Source: Brenneria populi (GTDB taxonomy: Bacteria > Pseudomonadota > Gammaproteobacteria > Enterobacterales > Enterobacteriaceae). From it: DNA of 64,000 nucleotides. The DNA is taken from contig NZ_JAYWTM010000009.1 in assembly GCF_036016195.1 (NCBI RefSeq), positions 124,001 through 188,000 on the forward strand. The letters run 5' to 3'. Under the pieces are notes generated by a model. That model was not told the DNA's origin. It ran no database searches and saw only the letters and a program-made list of their open reading frames with translations. This document shows positions 42,082 through 50,212 of the stretch, piece after piece (position 1 is the first letter of the stretch; each line of letters starts with the position of its first letter). Made by a program: the position numbers and the translations under genes.

Positions 42082-42549
42082 ATGAATAAACAACCGACTG
42101 AACATGAAATTCATTTCCGCATCTGGTACAGCTACTGGCTGGAACATATGACCGAAACGCTTAATCGGCGTATCGATATGTTTACCAATGCGATAATTCT
42201 TACTCTTGGCTCCGCAATATTTGCGACCAGTCATTTCAGTTGGTTGTTTGGTGGCATCATTGCCGTTCTTAGCGGCTTTCGGATCGCCTGGCAATACGGG
42301 CAAAAAGCAGCAGCGGCCAAGCAACAGGCGAAAAGATATGCTGCCCTTATTGATGAGATCCCCAATATTGCGATCGATGAAACTCGCGAAAGGCTGGCAA
42401 TGCTTGAGGAATTTGACAGCGTAGCCATTAATAGCCTGCGTAACCCGGCAAGAAATGGGGCATCTGTTTCTCTCAGCCTCAAGCATAGGGAGCCCCTTTC
42501 CTTTGCTGAAAAGGCTGTTTCCCTTTTGGCCGGCGGCACTCCCCGGTAA
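42082..42549 (+). CDS. Two-TM membrane protein with cytoplasmic helical domain (prophage cargo)
   Basis: 155 residues. Residues 1-32 are polar (FRIWYSYWLEHMTETLNRRI), then two TM helices (about 33-72: FTNAIILTLGSAIFATSHFS, WLFGGIIAVLSGFRIAWQYG), then a helical cytoplasmic part with KQQAKRYAALIDEIPNI. The topology and the RYAALIDEIP-like segment recall SLATT-type membrane effectors of defence systems, but this is only a resemblance. It lies between cox and C in the direction opposite to the early transcript, so it is probably expressed in the lysogen. Superinfection exclusion is a plausible role. Confidence 0.6.
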   Translation: MNKQPTEHEIHFRIWYSYWLEHMTETLNRRIDMFTNAIILTLGSAIFATSHFSWLFGGIIAVLSGFRIAWQYGQKAAAAKQQAKRYAALIDEIPNIAIDETRERLAMLEEFDSVAINSLRNPARNGASVSLSLKHREPLSFAEKAVSLLAGGTPR

Positions 42550-42707
42550 CCTACCTATCAATACAACCACTTTCTGAATAATCATGGCGGGGCTGCTAAT
42601 AACGGTGGCTCCGCCTACTTTCTGCCCTTCCATCCGTTCACCCCTTCACCGTGTCGTGATACTCTCATCCGATCGCCAATCGCTTAGGCTTGCTTTCTGT
42701 TGCTTGC

Positions 42708-42793
42708 TTGTGCGGTTGGTTTTTCGTGCCTTATGTTGTTCCTATATGAGAACAACATGAAGGAAATTTAATTCCTAAATAGGAACAAGTCAA
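42708..42793. promoter_or_regulatory. Lysogeny switch region: two C operators and opposing promoters
   Basis: Two 14-bp dyads of the form TTCCTA-nn-TRRGAA lie at 42739-42752 and 42772-42785, centres 33 bp apart; the first is embedded in GTTGTTC/GAACAAC. A leftward early promoter fits TTGACT (42793-42788), 17 bp, TAAATT (42770-42765), with the second operator in its spacer. A rightward promoter for C fits TTGTGC (42708-42713), 17 bp, TTATGT (42731-42736), just before the first operator. C is thus likely to repress early transcription and control itself. Confidence 0.75.
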
Positions 42794-43087
42794 ATGAAAT
42801 TGAGCGAAAAGATTCGCGCGATACGTATGGCGGAGGGGCTTAGCCAAAATCAACTAAGCCAATTAATTGATTTATCAAGGAATACATTAGCCAAATATGA
42901 GAGCGGGCTATATGAACCTAGTGGATCGTCGCTAATGAAGCTCACGCAGCATCCGCGCTTTGAAAAATACACCCTATGGCTGATGACGGATAAGACAGCG
43001 CCAGCGGCTGGGCAGATAGCACCGGCCCTCGCACACATTGGGCCAGACGCAACGCAATCCAACCACTCAGACAAACAGACTGGTTAA
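42794..43087 (+). CDS. C: Lysogenic repressor C
   Basis: 97-residue P2 C-type repressor with an N-terminal HTH (MAEGLSQNQLSQLIDLSRNT) and the diagnostic FEKYTLWLMTDKTAPAAGQI followed by APALAHIGPD, nearly as in P2 C. It lacks the peptidase domain of lambda CI, so the prophage should not be SOS-inducible by cleavage. It lies directly upstream of int. Confidence 0.94.
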   Translation: MKLSEKIRAIRMAEGLSQNQLSQLIDLSRNTLAKYESGLYEPSGSSLMKLTQHPRFEKYTLWLMTDKTAPAAGQIAPALAHIGPDATQSNHSDKQTG

Positions 43088-43156
43088 CGCTCTATAAACA
43101 TTACATTTTCACTATCTGTTATCAGGATGGTGATCTGACCGCCGGAGGGCTTTCTT

Positions 43157-44140
43157 ATGGCAATTAAGAAGCTCGATGATGGTCAATATGAAGTGGACAT
43201 ACGCCCGGTCGGACGCAAAGGAAAACGCATCCGGCGGAAGTTTGAGAAGAAAACGGAAGCGGTAGCTTTTGAACGCTATACGTTATCCAGAACGGATAAA
43301 AAAGAGTGGCAGCACGGCTATGGCATTGAGCGCCGCCAGCTCAGTGAACTGGTCGAATTATGGTGGCTTTATCACGGTCAGACGTTGAAAAACGGCATGA
43401 TTGAAAAGCGACACCTGAAGCGCACAACCGAACAGATGGGCGACCCGGAGATCTGCAGGATAAATAAACGCGCGATACTGGAATTCCGCACGCTGCGGCT
43501 GACTGGCGGCATCAACCCGTCAACCATTAACCGCGATATGTACCGGCTTTCCGGCATGTTTTCGGCGTTGATTAAGCTGGAAGTCTATGCGGGTGATAAT
43601 CCGCTAAAAGGCTTGCCGCCGCTAACTGAAAAACCGGCATCGGTCACATTCCTGGCGGAAGCGGAGATCGCGCGGCTGCTGGCAGTGCTGGAAGGCGACG
43701 CGTACAGGTTGGCGGTGTTATGCCTGAGCACCGGGGCAAGATGGGGAGAGGCCAGCGCGTTACGCGCAGGTCAGATAGTGAATCACCGGGTGACGTTTAC
43801 GGAAACAAAGAACGGCAAAAATAGAACCATCCCCATTTCGGAAGAGGTGGAACGGACTATTAAAACCCGCGAAACCGGCAGGTTGTTTAAGGTGGACTAT
43901 CCGGCGTTCTGTGAGCAAATCAGGGCGGTAAAGCCGGATATACCGAAAGGCCAGGCATCGCACATTTTGCGGCATACGTTTGCCAGCCACTTTGTGATGA
44001 ACGGGGGAAGTCTGGTCGCGCTACAGCAGATTTTGGGTCATGCCAGCATCCAGCAGACCATGACTTACGCGCACCTGGCGCCGGACTATCTGGAAAACGC
44101 TATTACGCTCAACCCATTACGGGGAAAAATAGTCGTTTGA
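43157..44140 (+). CDS. int: P2-type tyrosine integrase
   Basis: 327-residue recombinase. Its arm-binding N-terminus is MAIKKLDDGQYEVDIRPVGR. The catalytic residues are visible as Arg in LSTGARWGEASALRAG, Lys in TETKNGKNRTIPI, His-x2-Arg in ASHILRHTFASHF, His in QILGHASIQQTMTYAHL, and Tyr in that last segment (TYAH). It lies 70 bp after C and ends about 125 bp before the attR core, with arm-type repeats between. It targets the end of the CpxQ sRNA. Confidence 0.95.
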   Translation: MAIKKLDDGQYEVDIRPVGRKGKRIRRKFEKKTEAVAFERYTLSRTDKKEWQHGYGIERRQLSELVELWWLYHGQTLKNGMIEKRHLKRTTEQMGDPEICRINKRAILEFRTLRLTGGINPSTINRDMYRLSGMFSALIKLEVYAGDNPLKGLPPLTEKPASVTFLAEAEIARLLAVLEGDAYRLAVLCLSTGARWGEASALRAGQIVNHRVTFTETKNGKNRTIPISEEVERTIKTRETGRLFKVDYPAFCEQIRAVKPDIPKGQASHILRHTFASHFVMNGGSLVALQQILGHASIQQTMTYAHLAPDYLENAITLNPLRGKIVV

Positions 44141-44144
44141 AAGT

Positions 44145-44198
44145 GTCCACATGTTGACCACATTTGCCCAAAATGGCCCGTTTTTGACCACTTTCTAA
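44145..44198. promoter_or_regulatory. Putative integrase arm-type sites (P side)
   Basis: TGTCCACATGTTGACCACA at 44145-44163 starts just after the int stop, and a further TTGACCAC follows about 30 bp later. The same 19-mer is found at 11188-11206 and, with one change, at 11372-11390. The second copy of the motif is missing in the older remnant, apparently lost by recombination between the two TTGACCAC repeats. Confidence 0.6.
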
Positions 44199-44263
44199 CC
44201 GTTTACAGTTGCTTGTGATTGCTTAATAGGTAGTTGTTTTAAAACGGTTTCCCCGGAAAACCG

Positions 44264-44310
44264 CCAAAAAAAAGCCCTCCATCATGGAGGGCAAAAGACA
44301 GGGATGGTGT
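44264..44310. repeat. attR (47-bp direct repeat with attL)
   Basis: Matches 11276-11322 with one mismatch. Its right part (AAAGACAGGGATGGTGT) continues into host cpxQ; its left part, including the terminator hairpin and A-run, lies on the phage side of the crossover. The phage therefore supplies a replacement terminator for the host RNA. Confidence 0.9.
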
Positions 44311-44325
44311 CTATGGCAAGGAAAA
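44266..44325 (-). ncRNA. cpxQ: CpxQ small RNA (3' UTR of cpxP)
   Basis: Read leftwards from 44325: TTTTCCTTGCCATAGACACC then ATCCCTGTC, closely matching enterobacterial CpxQ in its 5' end and both seed regions. It ends with the hairpin GCCCTCC-ATGAT-GGAGGGC and eight Ts (44273-44266). CpxQ is cut from the cpxP mRNA by RNase E, binds Hfq and represses envelope and fimbrial mRNAs during Cpx stress. The hairpin bases differ from the E. coli form as recalled. The prophage core covers the 3' three quarters of this gene. Confidence 0.88.
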
Positions 44326-44406
44326 CAGGGTATAGCTACTCATTACTACAGGGTATTACTCGTACGACACACACACACTACACTCAGGATTCGTTTCGAT
44401 GTCCGG

Positions 44407-44892
44407 CTATGGCGCGGACATCTGATTAAACATTGAAATCTGCTGCTGCATCTCTTTCATGCGCTGCCGATGTTTTTGCTCCAAAACGCTTTTTTGCTCT
44501 GCGGTCAGCAGGTTATACATCTGGTTGCGTATCCGGGTCATTTGAACCTGACGCTCGATCTGCACTTGCATCATCTTGGTGATCTGCACGCGCGCGGCCG
44601 CTTCATCAAACTGGTTGGCGATAACCAACTTATGCATGGATTCAATATCTTCGGCGTTAAACTCCGGAACACCCTGCCGGCCCTGATGCATGAGATCGCG
44701 CATTTGCTGCCGCTGTTGCTCGCTTAACTTCACACCGTCGAACATCCCGTGCTGACCGGAAAAAGGTTTCGTGGCAGAGTCATCGTGATGCCATCCACCC
44801 ACAGACACGCTTTCAATCCCAGCTGCAAATGCCGTGAAAGAACTCAGCATCAGCAGTGAAGCGAGAGATAACGTTGTGACTTGCGGCATCAA
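44407..44892 (-). CDS. cpxP: Periplasmic Cpx accessory protein CpxP
   Basis: 161-residue Spy-family periplasmic adaptor that damps CpxA and delivers misfolded proteins to DegP. It has a signal peptide (ends near FAAGIES) and the two LTxxQ-type motifs: VKLSEQQRQQMRDLMHQGRQ and LLTAEQKSVLEQKHRQRMKE. The ATG at 44892 or the next one (44889) may be used. It diverges from cpxR with a CpxR box between. Its 3' UTR yields CpxQ. Confidence 0.92.
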   Translation of the reverse strand: MMPQVTTLSLASLLMLSSFTAFAAGIESVSVGGWHHDDSATKPFSGQHGMFDGVKLSEQQRQQMRDLMHQGRQGVPEFNAEDIESMHKLVIANQFDEAAARVQITKMMQVQIERQVQMTRIRNQMYNLLTAEQKSVLEQKHRQRMKEMQQQISMFNQMSAP

Positions 44893-44972
44893 TAACTCCC
44901 CGGTCGGTGTGCTGTTTGGTGAATCAATGAAGATGAGTCTAATCGTCTTGCTGCAAACATGCGTCAGAGGAT

Positions 44973-44987
44973 GTAAAACTACGTAAA
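44973..44987. promoter_or_regulatory. CpxR box between cpxP and cpxR
   Basis: GTAAA-ACTAC-GTAAA is a perfect GTAAA-N5-GTAAA CpxR site, located 81 bp before cpxP and 55 bp before cpxR. It should drive Cpx-dependent induction of cpxP and autoregulation of cpxRA. Confidence 0.9.
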
Positions 44988-45041
44988 GTCATGGAATAGC
45001 GGTAATCTATGACGTATTTTGCCCCTGGAGGTAGAGAAAAT

Positions 45042-45740
45042 ATGAACAAGATCCTGTTGGTTGATGACGATAGAGAGCTGACGTCTTTACTGAAAGAATT
45101 GCTCGAAATGGAAGGTTTTAACGTCGTTGTCGCCTACGACGGCGAGCAGGCGTTAAGCATATTGGACGGCAGCGTTGACCTGCTGTTGCTGGATGTCATG
45201 ATGCCGAAGAAAAACGGCATCGATACGCTGAAGGAGCTACGCCAACAGCATCAGACGCCGGTGATCATGCTGACGGCGCGCGGCAGCGAGCTGGATCGCG
45301 TTCTCGGTCTTGAACTCGGCGCGGACGACTACCTGCCGAAGCCGTTTAACGACCGCGAGCTGGTGGCGCGCATTCGGGCCATTTTGCGGCGTTCCAACTG
45401 GACGGATCAGCAGCAGGCCGGTGAAAACGGCGCGCCGACGCTGGAAGTTGACGGGCTGCGGCTTAATCCCGGCCGCCAGGAGGCCAGTTTCGATGAAACC
45501 GTACTGGATCTGACCGGCACCGAGTTCACGCTGCTGTATCTGCTGGCGCAACGGCTGGGCCAGGTCGTGTCGCGGGAGCACCTGAGCCAGGAGGTGCTGG
45601 GAAAACGGCTGACGCCGTTCGATCGCGCCATCGATATGCATATCTCCAACCTGCGCCGCAAACTACCGGAGCGAAAAGATGGCCTGCCGTGGTTTAAAAC
45701 GCTGCGCGGCCGCGGTTATCTGATGGTGTCCGCTGCATGA
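45042..45740 (+). CDS. cpxR: Envelope-stress response regulator CpxR
   Basis: 232-residue OmpR/PhoB-type regulator. MNKILLVDDDRELTSLLKEL at 45042, with GGAGGT upstream, is preferred over an ATG 33 bases earlier. The phosphoacceptor aspartate is in LLLLDVMMPKKNG near residue 51, and the winged-helix DNA-binding domain ends with RRKLPERKDGLPWFKTLRGR. Overlaps cpxA as ATGA. Confidence 0.96.
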   Translation: MNKILLVDDDRELTSLLKELLEMEGFNVVVAYDGEQALSILDGSVDLLLLDVMMPKKNGIDTLKELRQQHQTPVIMLTARGSELDRVLGLELGADDYLPKPFNDRELVARIRAILRRSNWTDQQQAGENGAPTLEVDGLRLNPGRQEASFDETVLDLTGTEFTLLYLLAQRLGQVVSREHLSQEVLGKRLTPFDRAIDMHISNLRRKLPERKDGLPWFKTLRGRGYLMVSAA

Positions 45741-47107
45741 TTAATAGCCTTACCGCGCGCATTTTCGCGATTTTCTGGCTGACGCTGGCGCTGGTTCTCA
45801 TGCTGGTGCTGATGGTGCCCAAGCTTGACTCCCGCCAGTTGACGGCGCTGCTGGAAAGCGAGCAGCGGCAAGGTATTATGCTGGAGCAGCATATTGAGGC
45901 CGATCTGGCGGTTACCCCCGCCAACGATTTACGCTGGTGGCTGCGGCTGTTTTGGGTGATTGAGAAATGGGCGCCGCCGGGTCAGCGCCTTTTGCTGGTG
46001 ACCAGCGAGGGGCGGGTGCTCGGCGCGCAGAAAAGCGAAACGCAAATCGTGCGCAATTTTATCGGCCTGTCCGATAACGCCGACCATCCGCAAAAGAAAA
46101 AATATGGCCGCGTCGAGCTGCTGGGGCCGTTCTCCATCCGCGACGGCGAAGACAATTACCAGCTTTATCTGATCCGTCCGGCCAGCAGCCTGCAGTCGGA
46201 TTTCATTAACCTGTTGTTTGACAGGCCGCTGTTACTGCTGGTCTTCACGATGTTGATCAGTTCCCCGCTGCTGCTATGGCTGGCCTGGAGCCTGGCAAAA
46301 CCGGCCCGTAAGCTGAAAAACGCGGCGGACGAAGTGGCGCGCGGCAGCCTGCGCCAGCATCCCGAGCTGGAGGCCGGGCCGCAGGAGTTTCTGGCGACGG
46401 GGGTCAGCTTTAACCAGATGGTCAGCGCGCTGGAGCGGATGGTCACGGCGCAGCAGCGGCTGTTGTCCGATATCTCCCACGAGCTGCGCACCCCGCTTAC
46501 CCGCCTGCAGCTGGCGACCGCACTGCTGCGCCGGCGTCAGGGCGAAGGGAATGAGCTAAACCGTATCGAGACCGAAACCCAGCGCCTGGACAGCATGATC
46601 AACGATCTGTTGGTGCTGTCGCGCACCCAGCACAAGAACGAGCTTACCCGCGAATTTATCCATGCCGACGAGCTATGGAGCGACGTATTGGATGACGCGC
46701 GTTTTGAAGCCGAGCAGATGGGGAAAACGCTGGTCGTGACCTATCCCCCCGGGCCCTGGACGCTGTACGGCAATCCCTCCGCGCTTGATAGCGCGCTGGA
46801 GAATATTGTCCGCAACGCGCTGCGCTATTCCCATCATCACATTGAGGTCGCTTTTTCCGTCGATAATCAGGGCATTACCATCAAGGTGGATGACGACGGC
46901 CCCGGCGTTAGCCCGGAAGACCGGGAGCAGATTTTCCGACCGTTTTACCGTACCGATGAGGCCCGCGATCGGGAATCGGGCGGCACCGGGCTGGGGCTGG
47001 CGATCGTAGAAACGGCGATCTCGCAGCATAAAGGCTGGGTGAAAGCGGAAGACAGTCCGCTGGGTGGATTACGCCTGGTTATCTGGTTACCATTAGATCA
47101 ACGATGA
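45737..47107 (+). CDS. cpxA: Envelope-stress sensor histidine kinase CpxA
   Basis: 456 residues: TM1 (IFAIFWLTLALVLMLVLMVP), a periplasmic sensor of about 135 residues, TM2 (LLLLVFTMLISSPLLLWLAW), HAMP, dimerisation domain with SDISHELRTPLTRLQL (phospho-His near residue 247), and a GHKL ATPase domain (NIVRNALRYSHH; DDDGPGV; GGTGLGLAIVE). Phosphorylates CpxR on envelope stress; CpxP inhibits it. Confidence 0.96.
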   Translation: MINSLTARIFAIFWLTLALVLMLVLMVPKLDSRQLTALLESEQRQGIMLEQHIEADLAVTPANDLRWWLRLFWVIEKWAPPGQRLLLVTSEGRVLGAQKSETQIVRNFIGLSDNADHPQKKKYGRVELLGPFSIRDGEDNYQLYLIRPASSLQSDFINLLFDRPLLLLVFTMLISSPLLLWLAWSLAKPARKLKNAADEVARGSLRQHPELEAGPQEFLATGVSFNQMVSALERMVTAQQRLLSDISHELRTPLTRLQLATALLRRRQGEGNELNRIETETQRLDSMINDLLVLSRTQHKNELTREFIHADELWSDVLDDARFEAEQMGKTLVVTYPPGPWTLYGNPSALDSALENIVRNALRYSHHHIEVAFSVDNQGITIKVDDDGPGVSPEDREQIFRPFYRTDEARDRESGGTGLGLAIVETAISQHKGWVKAEDSPLGGLRLVIWLPLDQR

Positions 47108-47300
47108 ACGGCCGCGACGTCGCGCTTTCCGGCTATACCTCCTTCCAGATGCGGCATAGCGGCGCCCGCCGCCTCTTTCCGACGCCATGAGCTAAGCTTA
47201 TCGGCGCCGGAACCGCGATTCAGGGCGTGGCGAAAAAGCCATCGCCAATCAGCCGGCAGCATCAATAGGGCCTGAAATTCATTCCTACAGGAATAGTGAC

Positions 47301-49478
47301 ATGAAAGGATTAACTTTGCTGGCGGGTCTGCTGACCGCCTTCTTTAGCGGCCACGCCTTCAGCTCCACCGACGGTATTTGCGGTTTTTCCGATGCGGAGT
47401 GCGGCATGCCCGCATTTCCTTACCTTTTGCCTGATAACGATACCCGGACCAATTTGATGTTGCTGCAAAGCAGCCGCAAACATATTGCGCTGCCGCTTCC
47501 CCAGCCTCTTCCCGACCAGACGCGCTCGCGCGACGATCCGTTTACCGCCTATCGCGTTATGGGCCTGGCGGCGACGGAAGAGGCCGCCGCGTCAACGGAG
47601 GACGCCTCGGCGCAAGCCGCGGCGGATAACGGCCCGCTGCTGGAGAAAGCCCGGCGGCTGCGGCTAGCGCCGGAGGTACAGGCGAAATTCGCCACGCTGA
47701 CCGCGAACGATGGCGAAGGGCGGCAAATCTCCAACGATCTTGCGACGGTCGACGATTTCTTCGCCGTGCTGCTGGCCGATCAAACGTTAACCGACGATTG
47801 GCGCACGTCGCTCGCTCTGGCGCGTTTAATCATCCTCTCCGCGGATTACTCCCCGTCTTCGCTGGCGGCCGAGCTTGGCCGCCTGCCGGATGACGGGCGC
47901 GCGGGAGAGCTAAAACGTTACCTGATCAACACGCAGGCCTTCTATCAGGGCGAATTCGCGCAGGCGCAGAGCGGCTTTCTGGCGCTGACGCAGGCCGCGC
48001 AGCCCTGGGTCGCCGAAACGGCGCGCTATATGCTGATTCGCGTGGCGCTTAACGCGGCGATGCAATCCGCGCTGGACGAATACAATATGTTCGATGCCGG
48101 CAAAGCCGATAAAAACATGGCATCGTCCGCCCTGCGGCGGATTGATGACTATCTGCGACAGTATCCGCGCGGCCTGTACGCCGCGTCCGCGCAGGGGCTC
48201 TACCGGCGGGCGTATTGGATCCTCGGCGATCTGGCGGCGCTGCCCAAGATTTATCAACAGGAGCTGGATCGCGCCGACAATGCCGGCGATCTGCAGGCAT
48301 TAAGCGATGAGATCGACAACAAGCTGCTGGAGCGGGAAACCTTCGCCGCCACGCCGGACAGCCCGCTATTGGCGCTGGTGCAGGATCTTAAACGGCTGCG
48401 CGGGGAGCGCGGCGGCTGGGGACGCTTCCCGGAGCTCTCCGTCGCAGAGCTGGCGGCCCAGCAAACCTTGTTCGACCAGGCGGGAATGCAAAACGAATTT
48501 CATTATCTACAGACCGCCTACCGGTTTTATCGGCTGAAAGATTATGCGGCGGTGGCGAATGACGTTGCGCCGGCGCGCGAGCGGGATCTTACCGATACCA
48601 CGCGCTTCAGCCTGCAAGTGCTGCGCGGCCGGGCGCTTCTGCAGCTGGCGCGCTGGGATGAAGCGGAGGCGCACTGGCGTCACCTGTTAAGCCTGGAGAC
48701 CAACTATACCCAGCAGCAGTACCTGCAACTCGCCCTGGCGGAAACGCTGGCTAAGGCCGGCCGTCCAGAAAAAATATTCGCCGCCGACAGCCCGGTTAAA
48801 AACCTGCGCTTTCGTTCCGCGGTATTGAAAGTGAGCGCCGACGCCGATCTGCTGCGCCAGCAAACGGGGCCGCAGCAAACGCATGAGGAGCGCGCCGTCG
48901 CCCTGCATACGCTGCTCACCAAGTCGCTGACGCGCGCCGACTATGCCGGCTATCTGCAAGATAGCGCGCTCAGAAAAGCGATTCCGCCGTTGGAAGAGAC
49001 GGAAAATATGGACTGGAGCCTGGACGACCCGGCCGTTTTCGACTGGAACGGCGCTGATACCGAAGCCGGGTATCAATGTCCGGCGCTGGACAGCGTGGTG
49101 AGCACGCTGAATCAGCGGCCGAACGATGCGCGCGCCATTAACTGCCTCGGCGAATTCTTCCTGCGAACCGGCGATATCGTCGGATTCGACTGGGGAGAGA
49201 GTAATATGCTGGATGAGTTAATCAACGCGCCGACGCAGTTCAAAGGGAAGGAATATAACCGGCTGGATGGATATATGCGGGTTATCGCCGATCCCGGCGC
49301 GCCGCCGGAGGATAAAAGCTACGCGCTCTACCGGGCGGTGTATTGCTATGCGCCCAGCGGTTTTAACGACTGCGGCGAACAGGATATCGCCAAAGAGACG
49401 CGCAAAGCCTGGTTTACCCAGCTGAAAACCGAGTTTAAAGGCAGCCTGTGGGCAAACAAGCTCAAATATTACTGGTAG
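47301..49478 (+). CDS. Large exported protein of unknown function downstream of cpxA
   Basis: 725 residues with a signal peptide (LLAGLLTAFFSGHAFSSTDG). The mature N-terminus has CGFSDAECGMPAFPYLLPD. The remainder is largely helical, with repeat-like arrays that resemble TPR/Sel1 units (for example YPRGLYAASAQGLYRRAYWI and LRGRALLQLARWDEAEAHWR), and it ends in WANKLKYYW. I do not recognise a family. It probably works in the periplasm with the next gene, whose start it overlaps by 31 bases. The gap of about 190 bp after cpxA shows no clear terminator, so Cpx control is possible. Confidence 0.75.
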   Translation: MKGLTLLAGLLTAFFSGHAFSSTDGICGFSDAECGMPAFPYLLPDNDTRTNLMLLQSSRKHIALPLPQPLPDQTRSRDDPFTAYRVMGLAATEEAAASTEDASAQAAADNGPLLEKARRLRLAPEVQAKFATLTANDGEGRQISNDLATVDDFFAVLLADQTLTDDWRTSLALARLIILSADYSPSSLAAELGRLPDDGRAGELKRYLINTQAFYQGEFAQAQSGFLALTQAAQPWVAETARYMLIRVALNAAMQSALDEYNMFDAGKADKNMASSALRRIDDYLRQYPRGLYAASAQGLYRRAYWILGDLAALPKIYQQELDRADNAGDLQALSDEIDNKLLERETFAATPDSPLLALVQDLKRLRGERGGWGRFPELSVAELAAQQTLFDQAGMQNEFHYLQTAYRFYRLKDYAAVANDVAPARERDLTDTTRFSLQVLRGRALLQLARWDEAEAHWRHLLSLETNYTQQQYLQLALAETLAKAGRPEKIFAADSPVKNLRFRSAVLKVSADADLLRQQTGPQQTHEERAVALHTLLTKSLTRADYAGYLQDSALRKAIPPLEETENMDWSLDDPAVFDWNGADTEAGYQCPALDSVVSTLNQRPNDARAINCLGEFFLRTGDIVGFDWGESNMLDELINAPTQFKGKEYNRLDGYMRVIADPGAPPEDKSYALYRAVYCYAPSGFNDCGEQDIAKETRKAWFTQLKTEFKGSLWANKLKYYW

Positions 49479-50197
49479 CCCGGATCGTTCTCCTTGCCTG
49501 GCCGTTATGGAGCGGCGCGGCGGCGCGGGCCGATAGCGTCGATGCCGCGCAATATCAGGCTTTCTGGCTGTGGGCGGCGGTGCGGCCGCAGCCGGTGCTG
49601 CATCATGCCCATACGCTCTATCTGCATCAGGGGGAGATCGCCCGCCGGCAGGGGAAGGTGGTGTTTTTGCGCCAGGGCATCCCCGTCAGCAAATTGCGCG
49701 TCGCCCATCTGTGGCTCTCTTACCGGATGACGACGCTGTCGCTGTCGGACGAGCATCTGCGGCGCATACTGGCGTTACAGGAGAGCTGGCGGCGTCACGG
49801 CAATCGGGTCAGGGGAATCCAGCTGGATTTTGATGCCCAAAGCTACCGGCTGGCGGAGTATGCGGCGTTTTTGCGGCAATTGCGCCGACGGGTGCCGGAT
49901 GACTGCCGCATCAGCATTACCGGATTGCTCGACTGGGCGCGGACCGGCGACGTGGCCGAGTTGAACCGGCTGCGCAGCAGCATTGACGAACTGGTGATCC
50001 AAACCTATCAGGGACGCGGCACCGTGACCAACTACGCCGACTATCTGCCGGCCTTGAACAAGCTGACCATCCCTTTCCGGCTGGGATTGGTGCAGTACGG
50101 TAAGTGGGACCGCGTTTGGCAACGGCGTCTCGCGGCGTCCCCCTACTACCGGGGTGAAGTGGTTTTTCTGGTTAATCCCCCGGGCAAAAAACGCTGA
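49448..50197 (+). CDS. DUF3142-like exported protein
   Basis: 249 residues with an N-terminal signal (VARIVLLAWPLWSGAAARAD). The body resembles the DUF3142 family, which looks like a TIM-barrel glycosidase: RVRGIQLDFDAQSYRLAEYA near residue 120, CRISITGLLDWARTGDVAEL and ELVIQTYQGRGTV. The D-F-D motif could be catalytic. It overlaps the large upstream gene, so the two are translationally coupled and probably act on the same envelope polymer. The substrate is unknown. Confidence 0.7.
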   Translation: MGKQAQILLVARIVLLAWPLWSGAAARADSVDAAQYQAFWLWAAVRPQPVLHHAHTLYLHQGEIARRQGKVVFLRQGIPVSKLRVAHLWLSYRMTTLSLSDEHLRRILALQESWRRHGNRVRGIQLDFDAQSYRLAEYAAFLRQLRRRVPDDCRISITGLLDWARTGDVAELNRLRSSIDELVIQTYQGRGTVTNYADYLPALNKLTIPFRLGLVQYGKWDRVWQRRLAASPYYRGEVVFLVNPPGKKR

Positions 50198-50212
50198 CCG
50201 CCGGTGGCGCGA

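Larger units (their letters stand above)
11276..44310. mobile_element. P2-like (Peduoviridae) prophage inserted at the 3' end of cpxQ/cpxP
   Basis: About 33 kb bounded by a 47-bp direct repeat (11276-11322 and 44264-44310, one mismatch). It has the full P2 set: integrase, C, Cox, replication protein A, cos, Q-P-O-N-M-L-X, lysis genes, R-S, V-W-J-I-H, FI-FII-E-T-U, D and Ogr. All morphogenesis frames are open, so it may be inducible. Departures from P2 are an inverted FI-U operon, a tailspike without the gpG chaperone, an SAR-type endolysin, extra cargo (candidate anti-CRISPR operon, two Dam enzymes, a 2-TM protein, a TagO-like protein) and no visible old, tin, fun or lysA. Confidence 0.93.

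Noticed and set aside
42034..42633. 199-codon leftward frame opposite the 2-TM cargo gene
   Set aside because: It overlaps completely the rightward gene that has proper TM helices and operon spacing. The translated product has no hydrophobic logic, no plausible ribosome site and no recognisable motif.
44264..44325. tRNA gene as att site
   Set aside because: The att repeat has no cloverleaf. It matches the CpxQ 3' UTR RNA with its terminator instead.
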